Shown here: in pieces, positions 49,298 to 57,899 of the stretch
Layout of the letters: the number at the start of each line of letters is the position of its first letter
Numbering within the stretch: the stretch's first letter is position 1
Source of the DNA: Janthinobacterium lividum PAMC 25724
GTDB taxonomy: Bacteria > Pseudomonadota > Gammaproteobacteria > Burkholderiales > Burkholderiaceae_D
NCBI GenBank assembly: GCA_000242815.2
Contig: AHHB01000044.1
Coordinates: forward strand, 1-64,000
DNA: 64,000 bases
Direction: 5' to 3'
Made by a program: the position numbers and the translations under genes
Notes under the pieces: model-generated
Database searches by the model: none
The model's input: the letters and a program-made list of their open reading frames with translations, nothing else
Told to the model about the DNA's origin: nothing

Positions 49298-49626
49298 GAA
49301 GCCTGTATTTTACGCGGGTTTCACTGCTATTGGCAACGTTGCAGGACGTTCTCACAGGTCAAGTCCCACACCTTTTCCTGTAAGGTGCCGCCATGGCAAA
49401 AATTGATCAACATTTGACCACCCAAGAGCGCGCAGTCGGCATGACCATGCGCGACGACCTATGTGTATACTCAGCAAATAGCCTCGCTACAACACCCGAG
49501 CAATACTGTTAATTAACCCAATGTAGCGCTTGGAGTTTAGAACTGCCCGTTCAGTCAGGTCGTCCATCGACGCTTGCACACTCGGGGACGCCTGTGAATT
49601 CGTTCAAGTGAGCAAAGGAAAGTAAA
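49298..49626. other. 329-bp region upstream of rfbB
   Basis: Holds the rfb promoter and the possible IS30-type remnant at 49393-49512. A TATACT box is at 49466-49471, but no good -35 is obvious. AAAGGAAAGTAAA before the rfbB ATG is a good ribosome site. No JUMPstart/ops sequence was seen. Confidence 0.5.
49393..49512 (+). pseudogene. Possible remnant of an IS30-type transposase N-terminus
   Basis: A 39-codon frame whose first 22 residues, MAKIDQHLTTQERAVGMTMR plus DD, resemble the start of IS30 family transposases (HLT..ER..I/V.. pattern before the helix-turn-helix). After that the sequence diverges and stops at TAA 49510-49512. It sits beside a tRNA gene and upstream of a surface-polysaccharide operon, a usual place for insertions. 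Identification is by eye and only moderate. Confidence 0.4.
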
Positions 49627-50706
49627 ATGATTTTAGTGACCGGCGGCGCCGGCTTCATCGGCTCCAACTTTGTACGCGACTGGCTGGCGCTCAACGATGA
49701 GCCTATCATCAACCTCGATAAACTGACTTACGCTGGCAACCTCAGCAATCTGGGCAGCCTTGAGCAAGACCCACGACATATTTTTGTACGTGGCGATATC
49801 TGCGATACCGTTCTTATCTCGCGCTTGCTGGCAGAACACCAGCCGCGCGCCGTCGTGCATTTTGCGGCGGAAAGCCATGTCGACCGGTCGATCCATAGCC
49901 CCGGTGAATTCATCGCGACCAACGTCAACGGCACTTTCAGTTTGCTCGAAGCGGCGCGCGCTTACTGGTCTGGCCTGACAGGCGAAGCCAAGGACAACTT
50001 CCGCTTCCTGCACGTCTCGACCGACGAGGTATATGGCACCCTGGGACCGAATGACCCGCCATTCACCGAAACAACCCCCTATGCGCCAAACAGCCCATAT
50101 TCGGCCTCGAAAGCAGCGTCCGACCATCTGGTACGCGCCTATTTCCATACGTATGGCATGCCGATGCTGACGACGAACTGCTCGAACAACTATGGCTCTT
50201 TCCATTTCCCGGAAAAACTGATTCCCCTCATCATCAGCAACGCCCGTGCCGGCAAGCCCTTGCCTATCTACGGCGATGGCATGCAAGTACGCGACTGGCT
50301 GTATGTGGGCGACCATTGCGCGGCGATTCGCCGCGTGCTGGAAGCAGGACGCCTGGGCGAGGTCTACAACGTGGGCGGCTGGAATGAAATGGCCAATCTG
50401 GAAGTCGTGCACACCCTGTGCGACATCCTCGATGCGCTAGACCCGAAAGCATCCGGCAGCTATCGCGAACAAATAACCTATGTACAAGATCGCCCCGGCC
50501 ATGACCGCCGCTATGCCATCGACGCGCGCAAGATCGAGCGCGAACTGGGCTGGAAACCGGCTGAAACTTTTGCCACGGGCATACGCAAGACCGTACAGTG
50601 GTACCTGGACAACCAAGCCTGGGTGCGCGACGTGCAGTCGGGCGATTATCTGAAGTGGGTAGAGAAAAATTACGCCGCACGTGACACGGCCCAGGAGCAG
50701 CAATAA
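49627..50706 (+). CDS. rfbB: dTDP-glucose 4,6-dehydratase
   Basis: Second step of dTDP-L-rhamnose synthesis. 359 residues; NAD-binding [17 protein letters not shown], catalytic [11 protein letters not shown] and [15 protein letters not shown] with Yxxx[15 protein letters not shown], and the family motif [16 protein letters not shown]. It shares one base with rfbA (TAATG), so the two are translationally coupled. Confidence 0.96.
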   Translation: MILVTGGAGFIGSNFVRDWLALNDEPIINLDKLTYAGNLSNLGSLEQDPRHIFVRGDICDTVLISRLLAEHQPRAVVHFAAESHVDRSIHSPGEFIATNVNGTFSLLEAARAYWSGLTGEAKDNFRFLHVSTDEVYGTLGPNDPPFTETTPYAPNSPYSASKAASDHLVRAYFHTYGMPMLTTNCSNNYGSFHFPEKLIPLIISNARAGKPLPIYGDGMQVRDWLYVGDHCAAIRRVLEAGRLGEVYNVGGWNEMANLEVVHTLCDILDALDPKASGSYREQITYVQDRPGHDRRYAIDARKIERELGWKPAETFATGIRKTVQWYLDNQAWVRDVQSGDYLKWVEKNYAARDTAQEQQ

Positions 50707-51599
50707 TGAAAAAAAATATCGAACGCAAAGGTATCATCCTGGCAGGTGGCTCAGGCACGCGCCTGTACCCCGTGACCATGGCCATATCGAAGCAACTGCT
50801 GCCCGTGTATGACAAGCCGATGATTTATTATCCGCTGACCACCCTGATGCTGGCAGGCATACGCGATATCCTGATCATCTCCACGCCACAAGATACGCCA
50901 CGCTTCCAGGAGTTGCTCGGTGACGGCAGCCAATGGGGCATCAGCCTGACCTATGCCGTACAGCCCAACCCCGACGGCCTAGCGCAAGCGTTCATCATTG
51001 GCCGTAAATTCGTCGGCGATGCACTATCGGCGCTTATTTTAGGCGACAACATTTTTTACGGTAACGACTTCGAAGCGCAATTGCGGCAAGCATCGACACG
51101 CACCAGCGGCTCGACCGTGTTCGCCTACCATGTGACCGACCCGGAACGCTATGGCGTGGTCGACTTCGACGCTCAACGGCGCGCCGTCAGTATCGAGGAA
51201 AAGCCGCTCAAGCCAAAATCGAACTATGCCGTCACCGGCCTGTATTTCTACGACAGTCAGGTGTGCGATATTGCCGCCGGCATCGCACCATCAGTGCGCG
51301 GCGAACTGGAAATTACCGACGTCAATCGGGTTTATCTGGAACGCGGCCAGTTGAACGTTCAAATGATGCGGCGCGGCATGGCCTGGCTCGATACCGGTAC
51401 GCATGAATCCTTGCTGGAAGCGGGTCAGTTCATCGCCACCATCGAAAACCGCCAGGGTTTGAAAGTGGCTTGTCCTGAGGAAATCGCCTATCGCAAAGGC
51501 TATATCAATAGCGCCCAACTCGAGAAATTGGCCCTGCCATTGAAGAAGAACGCCTATGGTCAATATCTGTTGCGGCTGCTCAACGACAAGATATTCTAA
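50706..51599 (+). CDS. rfbA: Glucose-1-phosphate thymidylyltransferase
   Basis: First step: makes dTDP-glucose from glucose 1-phosphate and dTTP. 297 residues. The nucleotide-binding [47 protein letters not shown], and product-side [15 protein letters not shown]-like [20 protein letters not shown] are present. GGAGCAG inside the end of rfbB serves as the ribosome site. Confidence 0.96.
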   Translation: MKKNIERKGIILAGGSGTRLYPVTMAISKQLLPVYDKPMIYYPLTTLMLAGIRDILIISTPQDTPRFQELLGDGSQWGISLTYAVQPNPDGLAQAFIIGRKFVGDALSALILGDNIFYGNDFEAQLRQASTRTSGSTVFAYHVTDPERYGVVDFDAQRRAVSIEEKPLKPKSNYAVTGLYFYDSQVCDIAAGIAPSVRGELEITDVNRVYLERGQLNVQMMRRGMAWLDTGTHESLLEAGQFIATIENRQGLKVACPEEIAYRKGYINSAQLEKLALPLKKNAYGQYLLRLLNDKIF

Positions 51600-51643
51600 G
51601 GTGCGCAGCGCTTTCTACCTAGTTCATACCATGCCGAAATACC

Positions 51644-52189
51644 ATGCAAATCCAGAACACAACCATTCCTGACGTGCTCATACTCGAACCGACCGTGTTC
51701 GACGACGACCGCGGCTTTTTCTATGAAAGCTTCAACCAGAAGCGCTTTGCCGAACTGACCGGCGTTACACGACCTTTCGTGCAGGACAATCATTCCAAGT
51801 CGACCAGGGGCGTCTTGCGCGGCCTGCATTATCAGATCCAGCAACCGCAGGGAAAATTGGTACGCGTCATCGCTGGCGCCGTGTTCGACGTCGTCGTTGA
51901 CCTGCGCAAAAGCTCGCCAACCTTCGGCCACTGGGTTGGCGTAGTCCTGTCGGCCGCCAACAAACGCCAGCTATGGATACCTGAAGGTTTCGCCCACGGC
52001 TTCCTGGTCACCAGCGACAGCGCAGAGTACCTGTACAAGACCACCGACTATTGGGCGCCGCAATTCGAGCGCAGCATCCTGTGGAATGACCCGGCAATCG
52101 GCATCGACTGGCCGCTGGACGGCGAACCACTATTGTCGGGCAAGGATGGCGCTGCGACATTGCTGGCCAATGCCGACCTCTTCGCCTAA
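51644..52189 (+). CDS. rfbC: dTDP-4-dehydrorhamnose 3,5-epimerase
   Basis: Third step, cupin-fold epimerase of 181 residues. Seen: DDRGFFYESFNQKRFAELTG, FVQDNHSKSTRGVLRGLHYQ with the catalytic His, GAVFDVVVDLRKSSPTFG and IPEGFAHGFLV. Starts 44 bp after rfbA. Confidence 0.96.
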   Translation: MQIQNTTIPDVLILEPTVFDDDRGFFYESFNQKRFAELTGVTRPFVQDNHSKSTRGVLRGLHYQIQQPQGKLVRVIAGAVFDVVVDLRKSSPTFGHWVGVVLSAANKRQLWIPEGFAHGFLVTSDSAEYLYKTTDYWAPQFERSILWNDPAIGIDWPLDGEPLLSGKDGAATLLANADLFA

Positions 52190-52229
52190 GTACGATAAAA
52201 CTGCCGCTCCACCACTCACGCGAGCAAAT

Positions 52230-53102
52230 ATGAGCCGTATCTTAATAACAGGAAAAACCGGCCAAGTCGGCCACGAACTCGAACGCAGCCTGCAAGGTCT
52301 GGGCGAGATCATCGCGCTAGAGCGCAGCCAGATGGACTTGGCCGATCTGGACCAGGTGCGCGATGTGATCCGCCGTATCAAGCCGACGCTGATCGTCAAC
52401 CCGGCCGCCTACACCGCCGTCGACAAGGCCGAAAGCGAGCCTGAACTGGCACTGCGCATCAATGGCGAGGCGCCGGGCGTGATGGCGGAAGAAGCGAAAA
52501 AGCTGGGCGCCGCGATGATCCATTACAGCACCGACTATGTGTTTGATGGCTCGAAAGATAGTCCCTACGTCGAAACTGATCCAACCTGCCCGATCAATGT
52601 CTACGGCCGCAGCAAACTGGCCGGCGAACAGGCGATCCAGGCCACCGGCATTGCGCACCTTATTTTGCGCACAAGTTGGGTCTATAGCACGCACGGCAAG
52701 AACTTTCTGTTGACCATGCTGCGCCTGGCAAAGGAGCGCGAAGAACTCAGTATCGTATCCGATCAGTTTGGTGCACCGACATGGAGCCGTACCATTGCCG
52801 ATACCACGGCGCAAATCGTGGCGCAAAGCCTGGCGGCAAGAGACCTGCAAGCATGGTGGCAAGCACACTCCGGGCTATATCATTTGACGGCACAGGGAAA
52901 GACCAGTTGGTTCGGTTTTGCCGAGGCAATCATGGCCCATGCACCGATCAGTAACAAACCCAAGCTCAAGCCTATCCTGGCCAAAGACTATCCGGTTCCC
53001 GCGAAACGCCCGGGCAATTCGCTACTGTCGTCGCAACGCCTGATCGATACTTTTTGCGGTCTGCCTGAATGGCAGGAAGCGTTGAAGCTGTGCCGGGACT
53101 GA
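52230..53102 (+). CDS. rfbD: dTDP-4-dehydrorhamnose reductase
   Basis: Last step, NAD(P)H reduction to dTDP-L-rhamnose. 290 residues. Rossmann-like ILITGKTGQVGHELERSL, VNPAAYTAVDKAESEPELA, YSTDYVFDGSKDSPY and NVYGRSKLAGEQAI with YxxxK. Start at 52230; the open frame from 52086 overlaps rfbC and is not used. No glycosyltransferase follows, so the rhamnose is used by genes elsewhere. Confidence 0.95.
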   Translation: MSRILITGKTGQVGHELERSLQGLGEIIALERSQMDLADLDQVRDVIRRIKPTLIVNPAAYTAVDKAESEPELALRINGEAPGVMAEEAKKLGAAMIHYSTDYVFDGSKDSPYVETDPTCPINVYGRSKLAGEQAIQATGIAHLILRTSWVYSTHGKNFLLTMLRLAKEREELSIVSDQFGAPTWSRTIADTTAQIVAQSLAARDLQAWWQAHSGLYHLTAQGKTSWFGFAEAIMAHAPISNKPKLKPILAKDYPVPAKRPGNSLLSSQRLIDTFCGLPEWQEALKLCRD

Positions 53103-53241
53103 AGCGGTAGCCGATCTAAAAGATCGCTCACCGAATTTCAACATTGTTTTCTTGTAGTAAATGCTTAACTTGCCCCCCTATTTCCTACACCTGTCAGTGC
53201 GGGGCAAACGCAGCCTGCGGCCATACAGCACGCTGTAACAC

Positions 53242-53946
53242 TCACTTCAAGCTGCCAAACACTTTGCCGATTATCTTGCTGCCGTAAGCGAGCGGATTAC
53301 TGCGGATGGCTTTTTCTTCCTCGCCTATCATCAGGTACAGGCCGTCAATCGCCCGGTCGGTCACGTAAGCTTCCACCGTCGATTGCTGCGGTGGCACCAG
53401 TCCGGTCTTGCCGATCTGGCTCATGGTACTGTTGTATTTGCTGGCCAGACCGGAACGGTCGGTGACGGATTTCACGATGGGCATGAATTTGACAGCGAGC
53501 GGCGCCGATGTTTTCTGGCGAAAAAAGTCCGTCACCGATGTATCGCCACCGGACAGGATATTTTTCGCATCGCTCACGCTCATCGACTTGACCGCATCGA
53601 GCAGCAAAGGCTTGGCCATGGGCACGGCCGATTCGGCGGCACGGTTCATCGCCACCACCAGATCGTCCAATTGCTGGCCGCGGCCCGTCATTTTCAGTAA
53701 AGGCTGGGCTTGCTCCAGGATACCGGGCAGCTTGATCTTGACCTTGTCGTTGTTCAGGAAGCCGTTCTCGACGCCCAGTTTCGATACGGCGGCAGCGGAA
53801 CCGGTTTCCAGTGCCGCTTTCAAGCCATTGCTGGCATCCTTGTTGCTGAGGGCATCGAAGACATTGGCGGCGCTGGTGCCAGACGACAGCAGCGCCAACG
53901 CACACAGGATGACGGCCGGACGGCCAGGGAAAGGGTTCAGGCGCAT
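53242..53946 (-). CDS. DUF4197 domain-containing exported protein
   Basis: 234 residues with a signal peptide (VILCALALLSSGTSAA). The body contains GLKAALETGSAAAVSKLGVE, GFLNNDKVKIKLPG, ILEQAQPLLKMTGRG and NILSGGDTSVTDFFRQKTS, the DUF4197 pattern. Periplasmic or envelope location is likely; function unknown. It converges on rfbD. Confidence 0.85.
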   Translation of the reverse strand: MRLNPFPGRPAVILCALALLSSGTSAANVFDALSNKDASNGLKAALETGSAAAVSKLGVENGFLNNDKVKIKLPGILEQAQPLLKMTGRGQQLDDLVVAMNRAAESAVPMAKPLLLDAVKSMSVSDAKNILSGGDTSVTDFFRQKTSAPLAVKFMPIVKSVTDRSGLASKYNSTMSQIGKTGLVPPQQSTVEAYVTDRAIDGLYLMIGEEEKAIRSNPLAYGSKIIGKVFGSLK

Positions 53947-54125
53947 GGTTTTCCTATTGTAAAGAATGTATAGACCACCTTCTTGTGGAACCTTAGCACA
54001 TCAAAACTGCAAATGCTGCGGCATTTTTTGTGAGCGGAACAAACAAGGGGGCTGCAGATGGCGCAGGGGCAGGACACTACCGCACCTGCTGTTATAGCCG
54101 CGCACGCTAACGGCGGCGGCGAAGC

Positions 54126-55685
54126 TTAGCCGGCGATCACCGCCAGATGTTCGCGCACGCGCGCCAGATCCGTTTCACGCATGCGCGCCGCTGTCTGGCG
54201 CAAGGATTTTTCCGCACCGGCTACGCCGGCCGCCTCGGCCATCGACAACCAGATATACGCCTGCTGCAAGTCGAGCGGACCGCCCTGGCCGCTGGCCGCC
54301 ATTAGGCCCAGGTTCATTTGCGCCCGTGCATGCCCCTGGCGCGCGGCCAGCGCATACCAATCCCAGGCGGCAGCATAATCCTGCGGTACATCCTGGCCAT
54401 TATCATGCCGCAGGCCAAGCGCAAACTGGGCCAGGCTGTGGCCCTGCGCGGCGGCGCGGCAATAGCAGGCGCAGGCCAGCTGGCTATCGGGCGCCGGGCC
54501 ATCGTCGCGGTCGTGCAAGACGCCCTGCATGTATTGCGCCGGCGCGTAATCTTGCTCGGCGGCGCGGCGGTACCACTCCAGCGCCAGCGCCAAATCCTGC
54601 GGCACACCCTGGCCATGTTCATAGCGCAGGCCGAGGTCGAACTGCGCTCGCACGTGTCCCTGGTCGGCTGCCTTGCGATACCAGAAGATGGCTTCCTGCG
54701 CATCGACTGGCGTACCCTGCCCATGCTCATGCAACAGTCCCAGCTGATACTGCGCGGCGGGAAAGCCCTGCGCGGCCGCCTGGCGGTAGAACACCTGCGC
54801 CTGGGTATAGTCTTGCGCGCCATGTTCATGGTGCAGGCCCAGGTTGTGCTGGGCCGCCGCGTGGCCCTGCCCTGCCGCCTTGCTATACCAGTCGAGTGCG
54901 GCCTGCTTATCGCAGGGCACGCCCTGGCCATTGTCGTAAATCAGGCCCAGATTGAACTGTGAACTGGCGTGGCCTTGCTCGGCGGCGCGCCGGTACCAGC
55001 TGATCGCCTGTCCGCTGTCCTGCGCCAGCACGTCACCGTTTTCATAGCGCAGCGCCAGGTTGAACTGGGCCGGCGCATAGCCCTGCTCGGCCGCTTTGCG
55101 CAGCCAGGCAGTCGCCTGCTGGCGGTCCTGTCGCACGCCCTGACCATTGTCATAGCGCAGGCCCAGGTTGAACTGGGCGCGCGCATAACCCTGCTCGGCC
55201 GCCTTGCGGTACCAATTGATGGCTTGCACGAAATCCTGCGGCACGCCCTTGCCATTGTCATACATCATGCCCAGATTATTTTGCGCGCCGGCGTCGCCCT
55301 GCTCGGCCGCGCGGCTGAACCACAGCATGGCTAGCGCGCTATCTTGCGCCATACCCTGGCCCTTGGCATACAGCCAGCCCAGGTTGTACTGCGCCGCCGC
55401 GTAACCCTGCTCGGCCGCCTTCTGGTACCAGTGCGCAGCCTGCACAAAATCCTGTGCCACGCCCTGCCCCTTCTGGCACATGACGCCCAGGTTGTATTGC
55501 GCATGCTCGAGCCCCTGCGCGGCAGCCAGGCGATACCAATGCAATGCCTGCGCATAGCTTTGTTCGATACCCTGGCCGTTGAAATACATGAAGCCCAGGC
55601 TGTGCTGGGCATTCGCATTGCCCTTCTCGGCCAGTCCTTTCAGGCGCAGGTAATCGGCAGTGTAGCGAGGGTCGGCTGGCGGCAT
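54126..55685 (-). CDS. Sel1-like repeat protein
   Basis: 519 residues made almost wholly of about 13 Sel1 (TPR-like) repeats of 36 residues, each with the AQYNLG / GQGV / A..WYRKAAEQG pattern (for example AQFNLGLRYDNGQGVRQD). No signal peptide, so cytoplasmic unless exported unusually. Such proteins are scaffolds in signalling. The start is 3 bp beyond the stop of the GGDEF-EAL gene, so it is the last gene of the signalling operon. Repeats make the DNA periodic over 54.2-55.6 kb. Confidence 0.9.
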   Translation of the reverse strand: MPPADPRYTADYLRLKGLAEKGNANAQHSLGFMYFNGQGIEQSYAQALHWYRLAAAQGLEHAQYNLGVMCQKGQGVAQDFVQAAHWYQKAAEQGYAAAQYNLGWLYAKGQGMAQDSALAMLWFSRAAEQGDAGAQNNLGMMYDNGKGVPQDFVQAINWYRKAAEQGYARAQFNLGLRYDNGQGVRQDRQQATAWLRKAAEQGYAPAQFNLALRYENGDVLAQDSGQAISWYRRAAEQGHASSQFNLGLIYDNGQGVPCDKQAALDWYSKAAGQGHAAAQHNLGLHHEHGAQDYTQAQVFYRQAAAQGFPAAQYQLGLLHEHGQGTPVDAQEAIFWYRKAADQGHVRAQFDLGLRYEHGQGVPQDLALALEWYRRAAEQDYAPAQYMQGVLHDRDDGPAPDSQLACACYCRAAAQGHSLAQFALGLRHDNGQDVPQDYAAAWDWYALAARQGHARAQMNLGLMAASGQGGPLDLQQAYIWLSMAEAAGVAGAEKSLRQTAARMRETDLARVREHLAVIAG

Positions 55686-55688
55686 GGA

Positions 55689-57899
55689 TCAGGCCTCGAT
55701 AGCCAGCGGCTGTAGTGTGTCCGATCCAACATCGGCGATCAGGCGGTTCTGCTCTTGCAGCACGCCGATGAAGCTGCCCAGGGAAATTGGCCGGTGGTAC
55801 AGATAGCCCTGCATCGTGGTGCAGCCCTTGTCCTGCAGATAACGCGCCTGGCTTTCCGTTTCCACGCCTTCGGCAATCAGGTGCAGGCCCAGTCCGCGCG
55901 CGATCGAGATGATGGCCAGGATGACGGGATAGTGTCCGTGCTCGTCGTGGACTTCCTTGACGAAGGACTGATCAATCTTGATGGTGTGGATGGGGAAGCG
56001 GTGCAGATACGACAGCGAGGAATAGCCGGTGCCGAAATCGTCGATGGCGACCGACACGCCCAGCTGGCATAGCTTGTTCAACTGCTCGATCGCATATTGC
56101 GGATTGCGGATGCAGATGTTTTCCGTGATTTCCACTTCGATCTTTCCCGGCGCGATGCCATAGCGCGTCAGCGCGCCGCGCATCTTTTCGAAAAAGTCGC
56201 CCCGGTCCAGGTATTGCGGCGACAAATTGAGCGACAGGCGCACGGCTTCGCCACCGGCCGCGTTCCACTGCACCAGATCGCGGCACAAGGCGCCCAGCAT
56301 CCAGTCCGAGATCGGCAGCATCAAGCCGTTTTCCTCGGCAAACGGCAGGAATTCGCCGGCCGTCAGCAAGCCCCGCTGCGGATGGTTCCAGCGCATCAGG
56401 CCTTCGGCACCAACGATGCGGCCCGTCGTCACATCCACCTGCGGCTGGTAATACATTTCCAGCTGGTTCAGCTCCAGCGCCTTGCGCAAGCTCTGCTCGA
56501 GCGCGATCTTCTGGTGCGACACATCGAGCATCGATTCATGATAAAAACTATGGCCGTTCTTGCCCAACGCCTTGACCTGATACATGGCAATGTCGGCATG
56601 GCGCAACAGCTCGTCGATGGTCTCGCCGTCGCCCGGATAGATGGCGATGCCGATGGACGCCGAAATATGCACCTGGTTGCCATCGAGGTCGAAAGGCTGG
56701 TGCAGGCATTCAAGGAATTTGTCGGCGATCAGGCGCGCATCCTGGCGGTCGCGCAGTTCCGGCAGAACGATGGTGAACTCATCGCCACCCTGGCGCGCCA
56801 GCGTATCGCCGCGGCGCAAACAATCCTTCAGGCGCAGCGCCACCTGCTGCAGCAACTCATCGCCCTTGACGTGGCCCAGGGTATCGTTGACCAGCTTGAA
56901 GCGATCCAGATCGATGAACATCACGGCCAGTTCCGTCAGCTTGCGCCGCGCCTGGATCACGGCCAGGCCCAGGCGATCATTGAACAACATGCGGTTCGGC
57001 AGGTCCGTCAGGATATCGTGATAAGCCTGGTAAGAAATGACTTCCTCGGCGCGCTTGCGGTCGGTGATGTCGCGCGCCACGCCGTAGGTGCCAAAGTATT
57101 CCTGCTTCCGGGCCTCGTGATCGAGGCTGTGCATGCCGATCGAATTGAGCGGAATCGTCATCAGGGTATTGTTGAAGGTGCGGTCGCTGCCGCTGCCGCT
57201 ATGGCACTTCAGGCGCAGTTCCACATTGCGCGAGGCGCGCTCGTCGAGACGGCGCTCATTGAAGGCATAGCGCGCCCGCTCCTGATCTTCATCGTGCACG
57301 AGGATCGAATAATGGCTGCCGATCAGCTCTTCGCGGCTAAAGCCCAGCAACTGGTGCACCCTGTCGTTGATGAAGGTAATGCGGCCTTCGTGGTTCAAGG
57401 TGTAGATGATGTCGGGCGAGCTGTCGACCAGATAGCGGTACATCTTTTCCGAGTTTTCCAGCTGCAGCGCGATGCGCTCGTTCTCCAGCGCCAGCTTGCG
57501 CTTTTGCAGCGCGTTCTCCACCGTCTTGAGCAGCTCCTCGCGGCTATAGGGCTTGCGCAAATAATCATAGGCGCCACGTTTCAGGGCGCCGATGGCGGCT
57601 TCGATGCCAACGTCGCCGCTCATGACGATCACGTCGCCCTCGATGCCGCGCCGGTTGATGTGGTCCATGATTTCATGGCCGCTCATGTCGGGCAGGCGCA
57701 AATCGAGCAGGATCAGGTCGAAGCGCAGTTTCGACAACTGCGCCAGCGCCTCGCTGCCACAGGTGGCCGTGTACAGTTGGTAGCCGCGGTCTTTCAGCAA
57801 TTCATGGAGGGAGGCGAGCAGGCGGGGCTCGTCGTCGACCAGCAGGATGCGCGGGCTGTTTTTCAGGTCAAATGGAATGGCAAAGGAGTTCATGGACAT
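55689..57899 (-). CDS. Response regulator with PAS, GGDEF and EAL domains
   Basis: 736 residues. Receiver domain at ~15-130 with Asp pair in VDDEP, phospho-acceptor Asp66 (LILLDLRLPDMSG) and Lys116 (LRKPYS). PAS at ~155-275. GGDEF at ~290-455 with an intact RQGGDEFTIVL (Gly371-Phe375). EAL at ~465-715 with EGL at 499-501 in place of EAL, DDFGTGYSSL at 620-629 and EGVE at 677-680. Both c-di-GMP synthesis and breakdown residues appear intact. The start codon overlaps the kinase stop as TAATG (57899). It most likely receives phosphate from that kinase and sets c-di-GMP. Confidence 0.93.
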   Translation of the reverse strand: MSMNSFAIPFDLKNSPRILLVDDEPRLLASLHELLKDRGYQLYTATCGSEALAQLSKLRFDLILLDLRLPDMSGHEIMDHINRRGIEGDVIVMSGDVGIEAAIGALKRGAYDYLRKPYSREELLKTVENALQKRKLALENERIALQLENSEKMYRYLVDSSPDIIYTLNHEGRITFINDRVHQLLGFSREELIGSHYSILVHDEDQERARYAFNERRLDERASRNVELRLKCHSGSGSDRTFNNTLMTIPLNSIGMHSLDHEARKQEYFGTYGVARDITDRKRAEEVISYQAYHDILTDLPNRMLFNDRLGLAVIQARRKLTELAVMFIDLDRFKLVNDTLGHVKGDELLQQVALRLKDCLRRGDTLARQGGDEFTIVLPELRDRQDARLIADKFLECLHQPFDLDGNQVHISASIGIAIYPGDGETIDELLRHADIAMYQVKALGKNGHSFYHESMLDVSHQKIALEQSLRKALELNQLEMYYQPQVDVTTGRIVGAEGLMRWNHPQRGLLTAGEFLPFAEENGLMLPISDWMLGALCRDLVQWNAAGGEAVRLSLNLSPQYLDRGDFFEKMRGALTRYGIAPGKIEVEITENICIRNPQYAIEQLNKLCQLGVSVAIDDFGTGYSSLSYLHRFPIHTIKIDQSFVKEVHDEHGHYPVILAIISIARGLGLHLIAEGVETESQARYLQDKGCTTMQGYLYHRPISLGSFIGVLQEQNRLIADVGSDTLQPLAIEA

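Noticed and set aside
49310-49626. JUMPstart/ops antitermination element before rfbB
   Set aside because: A stretch near 49525 recalls part of it, but the GGCGGTAGC ops core is missing.
54126-55685. Periodic DNA at 54.2-55.6 kb as a non-coding tandem repeat or CRISPR-like array
   Set aside because: The ~108-bp period is explained by Sel1 repeats of 36 codons.
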